The notes under the pieces: generated by a model
What the model was told of the DNA's origin: nothing
Seen by the model: the letters and a program-made list of their open reading frames with translations, nothing else
The model's database searches: none
In this document: piece after piece, positions 16,703 through 26,406 of the stretch
Layout: every line of letters starts with the position of its first letter
Numbering within the stretch: position 1 is the stretch's first letter
Made by a program: the position numbers and the translations under genes
From: JBQTHP01 sp052389755
GTDB taxonomy: Bacteria > Pseudomonadota > Gammaproteobacteria > Steroidobacterales > Steroidobacteraceae
Direction: 5' to 3'
NCBI GenBank assembly: GCA_052389755.1
Contig: JBQTHP010000090.1
Location: 1 to 49,536, forward strand
DNA length: 49,536 nt

Positions 16703-17773
16703 GTGCAATCCTCCATCTCTCCCCTGCTCCGTCTGTTCGAAGACGAACGCGCCGCGCAGCGTCCCGCCGTTCTCGCGGTGGTCACGCAAACGGCCGGCTC
16801 GACATACAGCAAGCCGGGGGGACTCATGTTCATCGCGGGGGACGGTCGCTTCGCCGGATTGCTCTCCGGTGGCTGTGTCGAAGGCGATCTGCGCGAACAC
16901 GCGCGTGCCGTCATCGAGAGCGGCGCGCCCCGCACCGTGAGCTACGACATGCGCGGACCGGACGATCTGCTCTTCGGCCTCGGCGCAGGCTGCGAAGGAG
17001 CGATGGACATCTTTATGCAGCCGATCGGACCGGCAACCGGTTGGAAGCCGCTCGCGTTCTTCGCCGATTGCTCCGCACTCGGCAGATCGGCCGCGGTGGC
17101 GTTCATCGTGGAGTCGCGGACGACCGCGTGGCCCGTCGGCGGCATCGTGCAGTCTGACGGCGCAGCCGACCGCGACATCCCGACTCTCGTCGAGGCGGCG
17201 CGCGATGCCGCAGCCTCGCGCCGCGCGGGCTGGTTCGAGGACGCTGAGCTCGGCATTCGCGCGTTCGTGGCCGTCCTCTGCCTGCCGCCTCGTGTACTGC
17301 TGCTGGGTGGCGGACCCGACGCGGAACCCGTGACCGAGCTTGCAGGCTTTCTCGGCTGGAAGATGACCGTCGTCGATCACCGGGCGGCCTATGCGAACGC
17401 GGAACGATTTCCGCGTGCCGAGCGCGTGCTGTGCGTGCATCCCGACGACGCGCGCGGCGTGCTCGCGCTCGAAGAGTTCGCCGCCGCCATCGTCATGAGT
17501 CATCACCTGACGTCGGACCTCGGGTGGCTGCGTCTCCTTGCCGCCGCGCCCATCCCGTACGTCGGACTGCTGGGGCCAGCCGCGCGGCGCGAACGGCTGC
17601 TCGCGGATCTCGGCGCCGACGCTGCATCGCTCCGCGCCCGGCTACGCGCTCCGATCGGCCTCGACCTCGGCGGGCGCGCACCGGAGTCGATCGCCCTCTC
17701 GATCGTCGCCGAGATTCACGCGGTCCTCGAAGGGCGGGCCGGCCGGCCATTCAGTCATCCCGGGCCAAGCTGA
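16703..17773 (+). CDS. XdhC/CoxI-family molybdenum-enzyme accessory protein
   Basis: 356 residues, GTG start. The N-terminal XdhC/CoxI domain shows VVTQTAGSTYSKPGGLMF, LLSGGCVEGDL and LGAGCEGAMDIF. The C-terminal Rossmann-like domain has VLLLGGGPDAEPV, VVDHRAAY and MSHHLTSDLGWL, then PYVGLLGPAARRERLL. XdhC proteins bind molybdenum cofactor and help sulfurate it and load it into xanthine-dehydrogenase-family enzymes. A MocA-like cytidylyltransferase gene lies 2.2 kb downstream, but no molybdoenzyme structural gene is present in the window. Confidence 0.9.
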   Translation: MQSSISPLLRLFEDERAAQRPAVLAVVTQTAGSTYSKPGGLMFIAGDGRFAGLLSGGCVEGDLREHARAVIESGAPRTVSYDMRGPDDLLFGLGAGCEGAMDIFMQPIGPATGWKPLAFFADCSALGRSAAVAFIVESRTTAWPVGGIVQSDGAADRDIPTLVEAARDAAASRRAGWFEDAELGIRAFVAVLCLPPRVLLLGGGPDAEPVTELAGFLGWKMTVVDHRAAYANAERFPRAERVLCVHPDDARGVLALEEFAAAIVMSHHLTSDLGWLRLLAAAPIPYVGLLGPAARRERLLADLGADAASLRARLRAPIGLDLGGRAPESIALSIVAEIHAVLEGRAGRPFSHPGPS

Positions 17774-17805
17774 AGCGATAGAATCGCGTTAATCGCTATT
17801 TTCGC

Positions 17806-17835
17806 TTGACACGCTAGGATCGCTGTGGGTACAGT
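17806..17835 (+). promoter_or_regulatory. Sigma70-type promoter for the AAA+ regulator operon
   Basis: A perfect TTGACA (17806-17811) is followed after 18 bp by TACAGT (17830-17835). Transcription from here would begin near 17842 and give a short leader before ATG 17867. It also argues against the upstream GTG at 17825 as start codon, since that codon lies inside the promoter. Confidence 0.6.
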
Positions 17836-17866
17836 CCGCGTCCTCGGATCCAAGGGGGCGGCGGCG

Positions 17867-19201
17867 ATGGAATCTCCAGCGATCGGGCTGATTCTCGTAA
17901 GCGGCGACGGAATCTGGTCCCGTGCCCTTGGGGATGCGCTTCGACGTCGCGGTCTCGAGCGCCTGGTATTCGCCACTCCCAAAACCGTGGGCGACGCTCT
18001 CGAAGGCAAAGCTGCCATTTTCATCGACGGGCGCCTGCGCGGCGAGGCCGCGGCCTCGGTTGCGCGCGCCTTGCGGGAAAGCGGCGCTGCGATCTGCGTG
18101 ATTCTCGTCGAGGCGGAGGCGGTCGAGCCCGATGGCACGATCGCCGAGCTCGCGCACTGGCGTGCTGCGCGGCTGCCGGACGAGCAGGAACTCTCCCAAC
18201 TGCTCGCCGCCGCGCGCGGCGCGCCGCGAGACAACGAGCGCTCGCCGGAGCTTTGTCGGGCGCTCGTCGGCGACAGCGAAGCGATCGCGCAGGTGCGCGC
18301 GCTCATCGAACGCGTCGCAAGCACGGACACCACGGTGCTCATCACCGGCGAACCCGGTTCGGGCAAGGAAGTCGTCGCGCGCAACATCCACTTCCGCTCG
18401 AGCCGGCGTCCGGGACCATTCGTCTCCCTGAACTGCACTGCCGCGCCGCGCGAGCGGCTCGACAGCGAGCTGTTCGGCCGTGACTCGACCGCCGGTCAGC
18501 TCGAGCGCGCCGACGGCGGCACCCTGTTCCTCGACGGGATCGCGGATATGCCGCACGACACGCAGTCAAGACTGCTGCGCGTGCTTCGCGAGCGCCTGTT
18601 CGAGCGCGTCGGCAGCGAAACACGCCGCCGCTGCAACGTGCGGATCATCGCGGCGACGCACTGCGATCTCGAGCACGCTATCGCGGCACACAGGTTTCGC
18701 GAGGAGCTCTACTACCGACTCAACGTTTTTCCGATCCACATGCCCGCGCTTCGCGAGCGGCGTGCGGATATCCCGCCGCTGTTCCGCGAGCTCGTGGCGC
18801 GGCAGAAAGCGGAGACCGGACGCGAGGTCAGTCTCACCCCGGTCGCAATGCAGCTGCTGCAGCGACACCACTGGCACGGCAACGTGCGCGAGCTCGCGAA
18901 TCTCGTCGAGCGACTCTCGATTCTCTATCCAGGCGCGGAAATCGACGGCGCGCAGCTGTTGCAGCACTTCGTGGTGCGCGCGAATGACAGCCCCACGAAC
19001 GGTTTCGAGCTGCCCACCGGACACGTCGATCTGCGCGGTTTCGTACGCGACGTCGAGCGGCGGCTCATCGAGCGCGCGCTGCGCGATGCCAACGGAGTGA
19101 CTGCACACGCCGCAACGCTGCTCAACATGCGTCGCACGACGCTGATGCACAAGATGAAGACCCTGCGTGCTGCCCCCCAGCGGCGGAGAATGAGCTCATG
19201 A
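17867..19201 (+). CDS. FleQ/NtrC-like AAA+ regulator lacking GAFTGA
   Basis: 444 residues from ATG 17867, preceded by AAGGGGG. Domains: a degenerate receiver-like N-terminus (~1-115), an AAA+ domain (~135-375) and a Fis-type HTH (VTAHAATLLNMRRTTLMHKM). Walker A (GEPGSGKE) and the sensor region (FREELYYRLNVFPIHMPALR) are normal. Between ELFG and ADGGTLFLD the usual GAFTGA loop is absent: the sequence reads ELFGRDSTAGQLERADGG. Walker B is LFLDGI instead of LFLDEI, losing the catalytic Glu. It is therefore unlikely to remodel sigma54-RNA polymerase in the usual way and may act as a DNA-binding or ADP/ATP-sensing regulator. ATGA overlap with the next gene. Confidence 0.85.
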   Translation: MESPAIGLILVSGDGIWSRALGDALRRRGLERLVFATPKTVGDALEGKAAIFIDGRLRGEAAASVARALRESGAAICVILVEAEAVEPDGTIAELAHWRAARLPDEQELSQLLAAARGAPRDNERSPELCRALVGDSEAIAQVRALIERVASTDTTVLITGEPGSGKEVVARNIHFRSSRRPGPFVSLNCTAAPRERLDSELFGRDSTAGQLERADGGTLFLDGIADMPHDTQSRLLRVLRERLFERVGSETRRRCNVRIIAATHCDLEHAIAAHRFREELYYRLNVFPIHMPALRERRADIPPLFRELVARQKAETGREVSLTPVAMQLLQRHHWHGNVRELANLVERLSILYPGAEIDGAQLLQHFVVRANDSPTNGFELPTGHVDLRGFVRDVERRLIERALRDANGVTAHAATLLNMRRTTLMHKMKTLRAAPQRRRMSS

Positions 19202-19812
19202 ACACCAACCGTCGCAGGACCTATCTGACGCCGAACGAGGTCGCAGAGCTCCTCATGGTGAATCCGGTCACGGTGCGCCAGTGGGCGGCTCGCGGCTTGC
19301 TTCGCGCCGTGAAGACGCCCGGCGGGCACCGGCGCTTCCTGCTGAGCGACGTCGAGGAGTTCGCGCGCTCCCGGGGCGCACAGGCGGGCGCACGGCCGCA
19401 CGGCCGTCCGGGCAGAGTGCTGATCGTCGACGACGATCCGCAGTTCGGCCTGTACCTCGCGGAGCTCATCGCACTGCGTGATCCGGACATCGCGATCGAG
19501 CTCGCACGCGATGGATTCGAGGCGGGCATCAAGACCGAATCGTTCCGCCCGCACGCGATCGTGCTGGACGTGATGATGCCCGGCATCGACGGTTTCGAGG
19601 TGTGCCGGCTGCTGCGCTCGCGCGCCGCGCTCGATCACATTCGGATCGTCGCCGTAACCGCCAGCCATACGCCTGAGATCACGGTGCGAATCATTTCCGC
19701 CGGCGCCGATGTGTGCCTGCCGAAGCCGATCGATGCACAGAGCCTGCTGCGCGAGCTCGGTCTGGAGCCGCGTGAAAGCAGCGCGACGCCTGCCGCCGCT
19801 GCCGAAGGCTGA
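19198..19812 (+). CDS. HTH (MerR/excisionase-type) - receiver response regulator
   Basis: 204 residues with the DNA-binding domain first: YLTPNEVAELLMVNPVTVRQ and GLLRAVKTPGGHRRFLLSDV are a MerR/BldC-like winged helix (residues 8-58). A receiver follows (residues ~73-190) with acidic triad Asp78-80, phospho-acceptor Asp124 (VLDVMMPGIDGFE), Thr154 and Lys176 (LPKPIDA). The HTH-first order is the reverse of most response regulators. It overlaps the AAA+ regulator by 4 bp, so the two are made together and may work as a pair. No histidine kinase gene lies nearby. Confidence 0.9.
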   Translation: MNTNRRRTYLTPNEVAELLMVNPVTVRQWAARGLLRAVKTPGGHRRFLLSDVEEFARSRGAQAGARPHGRPGRVLIVDDDPQFGLYLAELIALRDPDIAIELARDGFEAGIKTESFRPHAIVLDVMMPGIDGFEVCRLLRSRAALDHIRIVAVTASHTPEITVRIISAGADVCLPKPIDAQSLLRELGLEPRESSATPAAAAEG

Positions 19813-19926
19813 CGAATTCGAGATGCCCAACGGGGGGCTTCGGCCGATCGGCGCGACAGGAAGTCGCGCCTATCGCGCCGGATTGTCGCGTAGACAGTCC
19901 CGGGAGCGCGGACTAGTCTCGGCGTA

Positions 19927-20535
19927 GTGGACGCCGAACCCACTTTGCATGCGCTCGTGCTCGCGGCCGGCGCATCCACACGGTTCGGATCACCGAAGCA
20001 GCTCGTGCGCATCGGCGGGCGGCCGCTGCTGCACACGGTCGTCGGGCGCGCGGTAGAGGTCGCGGGCCACTCGGTCACCGTGGTGCTGGGCGCGCATTCG
20101 GTCGAGCTGACCGCGTTGCTGCGGCATTCGCCGGCTTCCGTGATCGTGAATCGCGAGTGGTCGGAGGGCATCGCGAGCTCGATCCGTGCCGGTGTCGCGC
20201 GCCTGCCGGGCAGCTGCGACGGGGCGCTGATCGTACTCGCCGATCAGGTCGCGGTGACGACCGAAGATCTGCGGCGACTGTCCGGCGCGTGGCGACGCCA
20301 GCCGGAGTTCCTCGTCGCGGCTCAGTACAACGGGATTACCGGAGTGCCGGCGATCTTCCCTCGCACCAGTTTCGCGGATCTCGGCGCGCTGCGCGGCGAT
20401 CGCGGCGCGCAGCTGCTGCTCCACCGCAATCCCGATCGAGTCGTGCGCGTGCCGATGCCCTCGGCGGCGCTGGACGTGGATACGCCGGAGGATCTGCTCG
20501 GGCTGACGCCGGAGCAGACGGGTAAGCCGACTTAG
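19927..20535 (+). CDS. MocA-like molybdenum cofactor nucleotidyltransferase
   Basis: 202 residues, GTG start. MobA-like NTP transferase fold: HALVLAAGASTRFGSPKQLV (nucleotide-binding LAAGxSxRxGxxK signature), WSEGIASSIRAGV, ALIVLADQVAVT and the late ALDVDTPEDL. The STRFGSPKQL variant and the length fit MocA (CTP to molybdopterin cytosine dinucleotide) better than MobA, but this is inference. With xdhC upstream it points to maturation of an MCD-type enzyme of the xanthine dehydrogenase/CO dehydrogenase family. Confidence 0.85.
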   Translation: MDAEPTLHALVLAAGASTRFGSPKQLVRIGGRPLLHTVVGRAVEVAGHSVTVVLGAHSVELTALLRHSPASVIVNREWSEGIASSIRAGVARLPGSCDGALIVLADQVAVTTEDLRRLSGAWRRQPEFLVAAQYNGITGVPAIFPRTSFADLGALRGDRGAQLLLHRNPDRVVRVPMPSAALDVDTPEDLLGLTPEQTGKPT

Positions 20536-20556
20536 TCGGCTGACGGCTCAGACGGC
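20525..20556. repeat. Hairpin and GGCTCAGACGG element at the mocA stop
   Basis: AGCCGAC-TTA-GTCGGCT (20525-20541) is a perfect 7-bp hairpin across the mocA stop codon, followed by GACGGCTCAGACGG. It sits between convergent genes and may end transcription, although no U-run follows. The GGCTCAGACGG string is shared with the repeat element near 49.0 kb. Confidence 0.5.
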
Positions 20557-20943
20557 ACGAACGAGCCACCAGGCAAGTCCATGGACGAGCGTGCCAAGGA
20601 TGAAGAGGACAAACAGCGCTGCCGACAGGGAGTGCTGCAACCCGAAGAACATGGGCTGAAGGATGGCCCGGAACAACCACAAGCCTGCACTCGCCACCAA
20701 CAAGAAACGACCGAGCTCCGTGCCGGCGATCTCACCGGGAAAGAGCAGGAAAACGGCGGCGGTTACCGCAAACACGTATGTCATGCAGAGGTTGAGCACT
20801 TGCATGATCCCGCGGTTGGCCATACCAAGTCGGGCCAGCTCCTGCTGCCAGTTGAAGAGTCGCCAGAAGAACAGGTGGAAGATCGCGAAGGCGAGGTTGA
20901 ATGACCCCGCGGCGACGATCAGCCCAAACGCGACACGTGACAT
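20548..20943 (-). CDS. Four-helix integral membrane protein, unknown function
   Basis: 131 residues with four predicted transmembrane segments: GLIVAAGSFNLAFAIFHLFF, ICMTY-like VFAVTAAVFLLFP, FLLVASAGLWLFRAILQPMF and ALFVLFILGTLVHGLAWWLV. No motif ties it to a known transporter or enzyme. I use ATG 20943 because GGCGGG lies upstream; ATG 20961 would add six residues. Codon usage is slightly less GC-rich than that of neighbours. It is convergent with mocA and lies downstream of the liu genes on the same strand. Confidence 0.65.
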   Translation of the reverse strand: MSRVAFGLIVAAGSFNLAFAIFHLFFWRLFNWQQELARLGMANRGIMQVLNLCMTYVFAVTAAVFLLFPGEIAGTELGRFLLVASAGLWLFRAILQPMFFGLQHSLSAALFVLFILGTLVHGLAWWLVRAV

Positions 20944-20982
20944 GTGCGACCCGCCTTCCATCCAGCCCTGAAGTTTCTGTAG

Positions 20983-22860
<1,878 letters not shown>

Positions 22861-22874
22861 CCGTGCGGCGTCGA

Positions 22875-24032
22875 TCAGTCGCCCGACTCGAAGAGCTCGC
22901 GTCCGATCAGCATGCGCCGGATCTCGCTGGTGCCGGCGCCGATCTCGTAGAGCTTCGCATCGCGCAGCAGCCGACCCGCGGGGTAGTCATTGATATAGCC
23001 GTTGCCGCCGAGTGCCTGGATCGCCTGGAGCGCACATTGCGTGGCCTTCTCGCTCGCGAACAGGATGCAGCCCGCGGCATCGAAGCGCGTCGTCTGCCCG
23101 CGGTCGCATGCCTGCGCGACGCTGTACACGTACGCGCGGCTCGCGTTGACGATGGTGTAGAGGTCCGCGAGCTTTCCCTGCATCAGCTGGAACGTGCCGA
23201 TCGGCTGACCGAACTGCTTGCGCTCGCGAACGTAGGGCAGCACGAGGTCGAGGCACGCCTGCATGATGCCGAGCGGCCCGCCTGCCAGGACGACGCGCTC
23301 GTAGTCGAGGCCGCTCATCAGCACCTTGGTGCCCTGCCCCGCTTCGTGCAGCACGTTGTCGATCGGCACGCGGCAGTCGTCGAACACCAGCTCGCTCGTG
23401 TCGGAGCCGCGCATCCCGAGCTTGTCGAGCTTCTGAGCCGTGCTGAAGCCGACGTAGTCTTTCTCGACGATGAAGGCGGTGATGCCGGGCGAACCAGAGC
23501 GCGCGTCGACTTTGGCGTACACGACGAGCACGTCCGCCTCGGGGCCGTTCGTGATCCACATCTTGCGGCCGTTGAGCAGGTAGTGATCGCCGCGGAGCTC
23601 CGCGGTCAGGCGCATGCCGACGATGTCCGATCCCGCTTCAGGTTCACTCATCGCAAGCGCGCCAACATGCTCGCCGTTGACGAGTTTCGGGAGGTAACGG
23701 TGCTTCTGTTCGTCGTTCGCCCAGCGGCGGATCTGGTTCACGCACAGGTTCGAGTGCGCGCCGTAGGAAAGACCGACCGAGCCCGATGCGCGGCTGATCT
23801 CCTCCATGGCGATGACGTGCTCGAGATAACCGAGCCCGCTGCCGCCGTACTCGGTTTCGACCGTGATGCCGAGCACGCCGAGCGAGCCGAGCTCGGGCCA
23901 TAGGTCGCGCGGGAACTGGTTGCTCGCGTCGATTTCGGCGGCGCGCGGCGCGATCAGCTCGGACGCGAAGTCCCGGACCGTCCGGCGCAGAAGATCGACG
24001 CTTTCCCCGAGTCCAAAGTCGAACTCGATCAA
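22875..24032 (-). CDS. liuA: Isovaleryl-CoA dehydrogenase
   Basis: 385 residues, acyl-CoA dehydrogenase fold. VGLSYGAHSNLCVNQI is characteristic of isovaleryl-CoA dehydrogenases. MSEPEAGSDIVGM and MWITNG line the FAD site, Glu245 in SGLDYERVVLAGGPLG is the likely catalytic base, and ALGGNGYINDYPAGRLLRDA with GAGTSEIRR ends the protein. I start at TTG 24032 with GAGGGTAAA just upstream: this gives the family's normal length, whereas the open frame runs on to 24338 without homology. It oxidises isovaleryl-CoA to 3-methylcrotonyl-CoA. The gene ends 14 bp before liuD. Confidence 0.92.
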   Translation of the reverse strand: MIEFDFGLGESVDLLRRTVRDFASELIAPRAAEIDASNQFPRDLWPELGSLGVLGITVETEYGGSGLGYLEHVIAMEEISRASGSVGLSYGAHSNLCVNQIRRWANDEQKHRYLPKLVNGEHVGALAMSEPEAGSDIVGMRLTAELRGDHYLLNGRKMWITNGPEADVLVVYAKVDARSGSPGITAFIVEKDYVGFSTAQKLDKLGMRGSDTSELVFDDCRVPIDNVLHEAGQGTKVLMSGLDYERVVLAGGPLGIMQACLDLVLPYVRERKQFGQPIGTFQLMQGKLADLYTIVNASRAYVYSVAQACDRGQTTRFDAAGCILFASEKATQCALQAIQALGGNGYINDYPAGRLLRDAKLYEIGAGTSEIRRMLIGRELFESGD

Positions 24033-24121
24033 AGATTTACCCTCGGCACCGGGCCCGACCCGAGTGAACAACGAAAGGGCGGGAAGTTTACACCGAGGGG
24101 ATGCGACGCCGCGGGTCGGGC

Positions 24122-24553
24122 TCACTCGGCGCGGGGGTCGATCAGCTTCAGTGCGGAGAAGCGCGTGAAGTCCCGATCCGTCGTGCAGAGCGCCGCGCCG
24201 TGCTCCCGAGCGAGCGCGGCGAGCGCGGCGTCGGTCACGAGCGGCCCGCTGATCTGCGCTTCGCGGACCTGGTCCTGAAACAGTCCCCAGAACCGCTCGC
24301 CGGGACCGATGCTGAGAACCTGTGGGCGCGCGAGCCATGAGGTGACGATGTCACACGCGTTCTGCGCGTCGAGCGGCACGCGGAACGCGCGCGCATTCGT
24401 GGCGATTCGTACGAACGCGAGGATCGTCTGCCACGGCAGTCCGATCTGCTCGCGGCCGTTGAACGCCGTATTCAGCCAGTCGCGACAGCGAGCGTGAAAC
24501 TGGGAGCGGAGATCGTAGGCGTATAGCAGAACGTTGGCGTCGAGGATGATCAC
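24122..24553 (-). CDS. vapC: VapC-type PIN-domain toxin
   Basis: 143 residues. PIN-domain acidic residues are visible: IILDANVLLYAYD (Asp5), a central Glu/Asp segment, LVTDAALAALAREHGAALCT and TTDRDFTRF near the end. VapC toxins are Mg-dependent RNases that cut tRNA or rRNA. The start overlaps the vapB stop by 4 bp (ATGA), the usual arrangement. No key residue appears to be missing. Confidence 0.88.
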   Translation of the reverse strand: MIILDANVLLYAYDLRSQFHARCRDWLNTAFNGREQIGLPWQTILAFVRIATNARAFRVPLDAQNACDIVTSWLARPQVLSIGPGERFWGLFQDQVREAQISGPLVTDAALAALAREHGAALCTTDRDFTRFSALKLIDPRAE

Positions 24554-24798
24554 CGCTGATCCGGCCCTTCGATCCGCTCGAGCAGCTCACCGATGTTGTC
24601 TAGCGAAACGCCCGGTTGCAGTCCGCCGAAATCATGCGGCTCGACCTGGAAGCGTGCGTCGCCTCGGGCGGGCCGCTGCCGCAACAGACTCGCCCGCAGA
24701 TGCTCGTTCAGAAGGGCTTTGAATGGGCGCCCCGTACGACGGGCTTCTGCCCTGAGCTTGGCTGCCACGTCCTCGTCCAATGTCAGTGTAGTGCGCAC
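24550..24798 (-). CDS. vapB: VapB-type ribbon-helix-helix antitoxin
   Basis: 82 residues from GTG 24798. MRTTLTLDEDVAAKLRAEAR is a classic RHH N-terminus; the C-terminal part (FQVEPHDFGGLQPGVSLDNI) is the toxin-neutralising tail typical of VapB partners of this PIN subgroup. There is no ribosome-binding site: the promoter places the predicted first transcript base on the GTG itself. It should repress its own operon through the palindrome just upstream. Confidence 0.85.
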   Translation of the reverse strand: MRTTLTLDEDVAAKLRAEARRTGRPFKALLNEHLRASLLRQRPARGDARFQVEPHDFGGLQPGVSLDNIGELLERIEGPDQR

Positions 24799-24833
24799 AT
24801 CTTGATGCTAAATACGTAGCATCTTGATGTCAA
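24799..24833 (-). promoter_or_regulatory. vapBC promoter with overlapping palindromic operator
   Basis: On the minus strand TTGACA (24833-24828), 17 bp, then TAGCAT (24810-24805); six bases later is the vapB GTG. GATGCTA (24804-24810) and TAGCATC (24817-24823) form a 7-bp inverted repeat overlapping the -10 and spacer, and ATCTTGATG occurs twice (24799-24807 and 24821-24829). This fits RHH autorepression and a leaderless transcript. Confidence 0.65.
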
Positions 24834-24858
24834 CGCTGGGACCCGGCATTCGGCGTCG

Positions 24859-25197
24859 TCAATCGCCCTGAACCGTGAGGCGGTCGCCCACGCGGATCGC
24901 GAGCCGTGCGCACTGCCCGGCGGGCATCTCCCACGCGGCATCCGCGCCGTGTGCCCAGGCGGCGCGACCCGGCTCGAGTCCGCGGACGCAACGAAGTACC
25001 GTGCCGTCGGCGCGGCTGAAGACGACATCGATTCGATACCGCATACCGACCGTATGTACTCCCGAGCAAGGCCGGATGAGGAGAACGTGGTTGCGACCCA
25101 TGAGCCTGCGGCCCAGCAGCCCGCGTGCACGCTCGAACCAGTTCTCGCACGCGAGCACTCGCGCATCGAGTGGACGACCGTTGCGAAAGAGCGCCAT
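24859..25197 (-). CDS. DUF192 family protein
   Basis: 112 residues. ENWFERARGLLGRRLMGRNHVLLIRPCSGVHTVGMRYRID... carries the DUF192 hallmarks: RARGLLGR, the C-S-G-V-H-T-V/F-x-M segment and VVFSRADGTVLRCVRGLEPG, ending WEMPAGQCARLAIRVGDRL. Many DUF192 proteins are exported or linked to type IV pili, but no signal peptide is visible and the function is unknown. I use ATG 25197; the open frame extends upstream through a decayed antitoxin gene. Confidence 0.82.
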   Translation of the reverse strand: MALFRNGRPLDARVLACENWFERARGLLGRRLMGRNHVLLIRPCSGVHTVGMRYRIDVVFSRADGTVLRCVRGLEPGRAAWAHGADAAWEMPAGQCARLAIRVGDRLTVQGD

Positions 25198-25295
25198 GAG
25201 TTGCACGGCGGAAAGTGTGGCGATGCGTCGCGCGCCGTGCTTGCAGCGAAAGTGGTGCGATCGCCGAGGAATGCGTCGATCGGCACAGCGAGCGG

Positions 25296-25519
25296 TCAGA
25301 TGAAAGCGGCCGGCGACACTCCGAAACGTTTGGCGAGCGCCCTCGCCTGCCGCGCATTCATCTCGCGCTCGCCGATCTCTTCGAGGAGCTTGTTCATGAC
25401 TCCACCATTGCCTTGTAGTGCCGCTCGCTCGTGATCGCTCGCAGTTTGACCGGCGCACGAGCTTCGAGCTGCTGCCAGGCAGCGGTGAGCTCTTCGACAT
25501 TCCGGCCCGCATCCGTCAT
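25296..25519 (-). pseudogene. HigA-like antitoxin remnant, frameshifted and internally deleted
   Basis: ATG 25519 opens MTDAGRNVEELTAAWQQLEA, then PVKLRAITSERHYKAMVES and a stop. Shifting frame by one base continues MNKLLEEIGEREMNARQARA and LAKRFGVSPAAFI to a stop at 25296. The beginning matches the N-terminus, and GERE...ALAKRFGVSPAAF the very end, of HigA-family antitoxins; the central HTH is missing. It starts inside the CitE stop (ATGA overlap). No partner toxin gene is adjacent. Confidence 0.5.
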
Positions 25520-26406
25520 CGCTGGGCCCCCTTCTGGGCTCTCTCCGCGGCCTCGAGCACGCGCTGCGCCTGCAGCAGATGCGGCCGATCGATCATTTTT
25601 CCGTCTAGCGTCAAGACGCCTGCGCCGGGCGCCGCAGCGAACGCGGCGACGATGCGGCGTGCGCGCTCGACTTCCGCGGCGTCCGGCGTGAAGGCGGCGT
25701 TGATGATCTCCACCTGGTCGGGATGAATCGCGAGCTTGCCGAGAAAGCCTTCGCGGCGCGCAGCGGCCGCTTCGCGCTCAAGGCCTTCGGTGTCGCGAAA
25801 ATCGACGTACACGGCGTCGATCGGCTGCACGCCCATCGCGGCTGCCGCGACGAGGCACAGTGAGCGCGCGAGCCGATATGTGAAGGCGTACGTCCCGTCG
25901 GGCTCTCTGTTCGTCGTCGCGCCGAGCGCCGCGGCGAGATCTTCCGCGCCCCACGTGATGCCGGTCACGCGCGGCAACGAGGTGTACGTCGCGGTGCTTT
26001 GCAGCCCGCGCGCGGTCTCGGTCGCGATGATGATGAGACGCGTCGAATCCGGCGGACGCTGCTGACGCTGCTCGAGGTCGGTCAGGGATCGATCGAGCGC
26101 CTGGACTTCGCCCGAATCCGACACCTTTGGCACCACGATCCCGTCGGGGCCGGCGCCCACGATCGCATTCAGGTCATCGAGCATCGCGCCGCTCGCGGGC
26201 CCATTCACGCGCACCCACAGCTCCGGGCTGCCCGGCGGGCGGCGCCCTATAAGAAAGGAGCGCACGATCTCGCGCGCCGCGGGCAGCTGCGCGGGCGCAA
26301 CGGAGTCCTCGAGATCGAGTATCAGCGCATCGGCCGAAGTGGACCGCGCCTTCTCCTGCTTGCGTTCGCTGTCGCCCGGAACGAAAAGCAGCGAGCGCAG
26401 CGTCAT
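25516..26406 (-). CDS. HpcH/HpaI aldolase / citrate lyase beta-like CoA-ester lyase
   Basis: 296 residues of the CitE-like TIM-barrel family: LRSLLFVPGDSERKQEKA, ADALILDLEDSVAP (Mg/phosphate site), ELWVRVNGPASG, GIVVPKVSDSGEV, IATETARGLQ, WGAEDLAAALGA and GKLAIHPDQVEIINAAFTP. Members cleave or form malyl-, methylmalyl- or citramalyl-CoA. Overlaps the upstream MaoC-like hydratase by 4 bp, an arrangement expected for an enoyl-CoA hydratase plus CoA-ester lyase acting in series. Exact substrate is undetermined. Confidence 0.88.
   Translation of the reverse strand: MTLRSLLFVPGDSERKQEKARSTSADALILDLEDSVAPAQLPAAREIVRSFLIGRRPPGSPELWVRVNGPASGAMLDDLNAIVGAGPDGIVVPKVSDSGEVQALDRSLTDLEQRQQRPPDSTRLIIIATETARGLQSTATYTSLPRVTGITWGAEDLAAALGATTNREPDGTYAFTYRLARSLCLVAAAAMGVQPIDAVYVDFRDTEGLEREAAAARREGFLGKLAIHPDQVEIINAAFTPDAAEVERARRIVAAFAAAPGAGVLTLDGKMIDRPHLLQAQRVLEAAERAQKGAQR

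Noticed and set aside
17825..17866. GTG 17825 as start of the AAA+ regulator
   Set aside because: It lies between the -35 and -10 of the best promoter; ATG 17867 has its own ribosome-binding site.
24033..24338. N-terminal extension of isovaleryl-CoA dehydrogenase
   Set aside because: Low-complexity Arg-rich sequence overlapping vapC; TTG 24032 gives normal family length with a ribosome-binding site.
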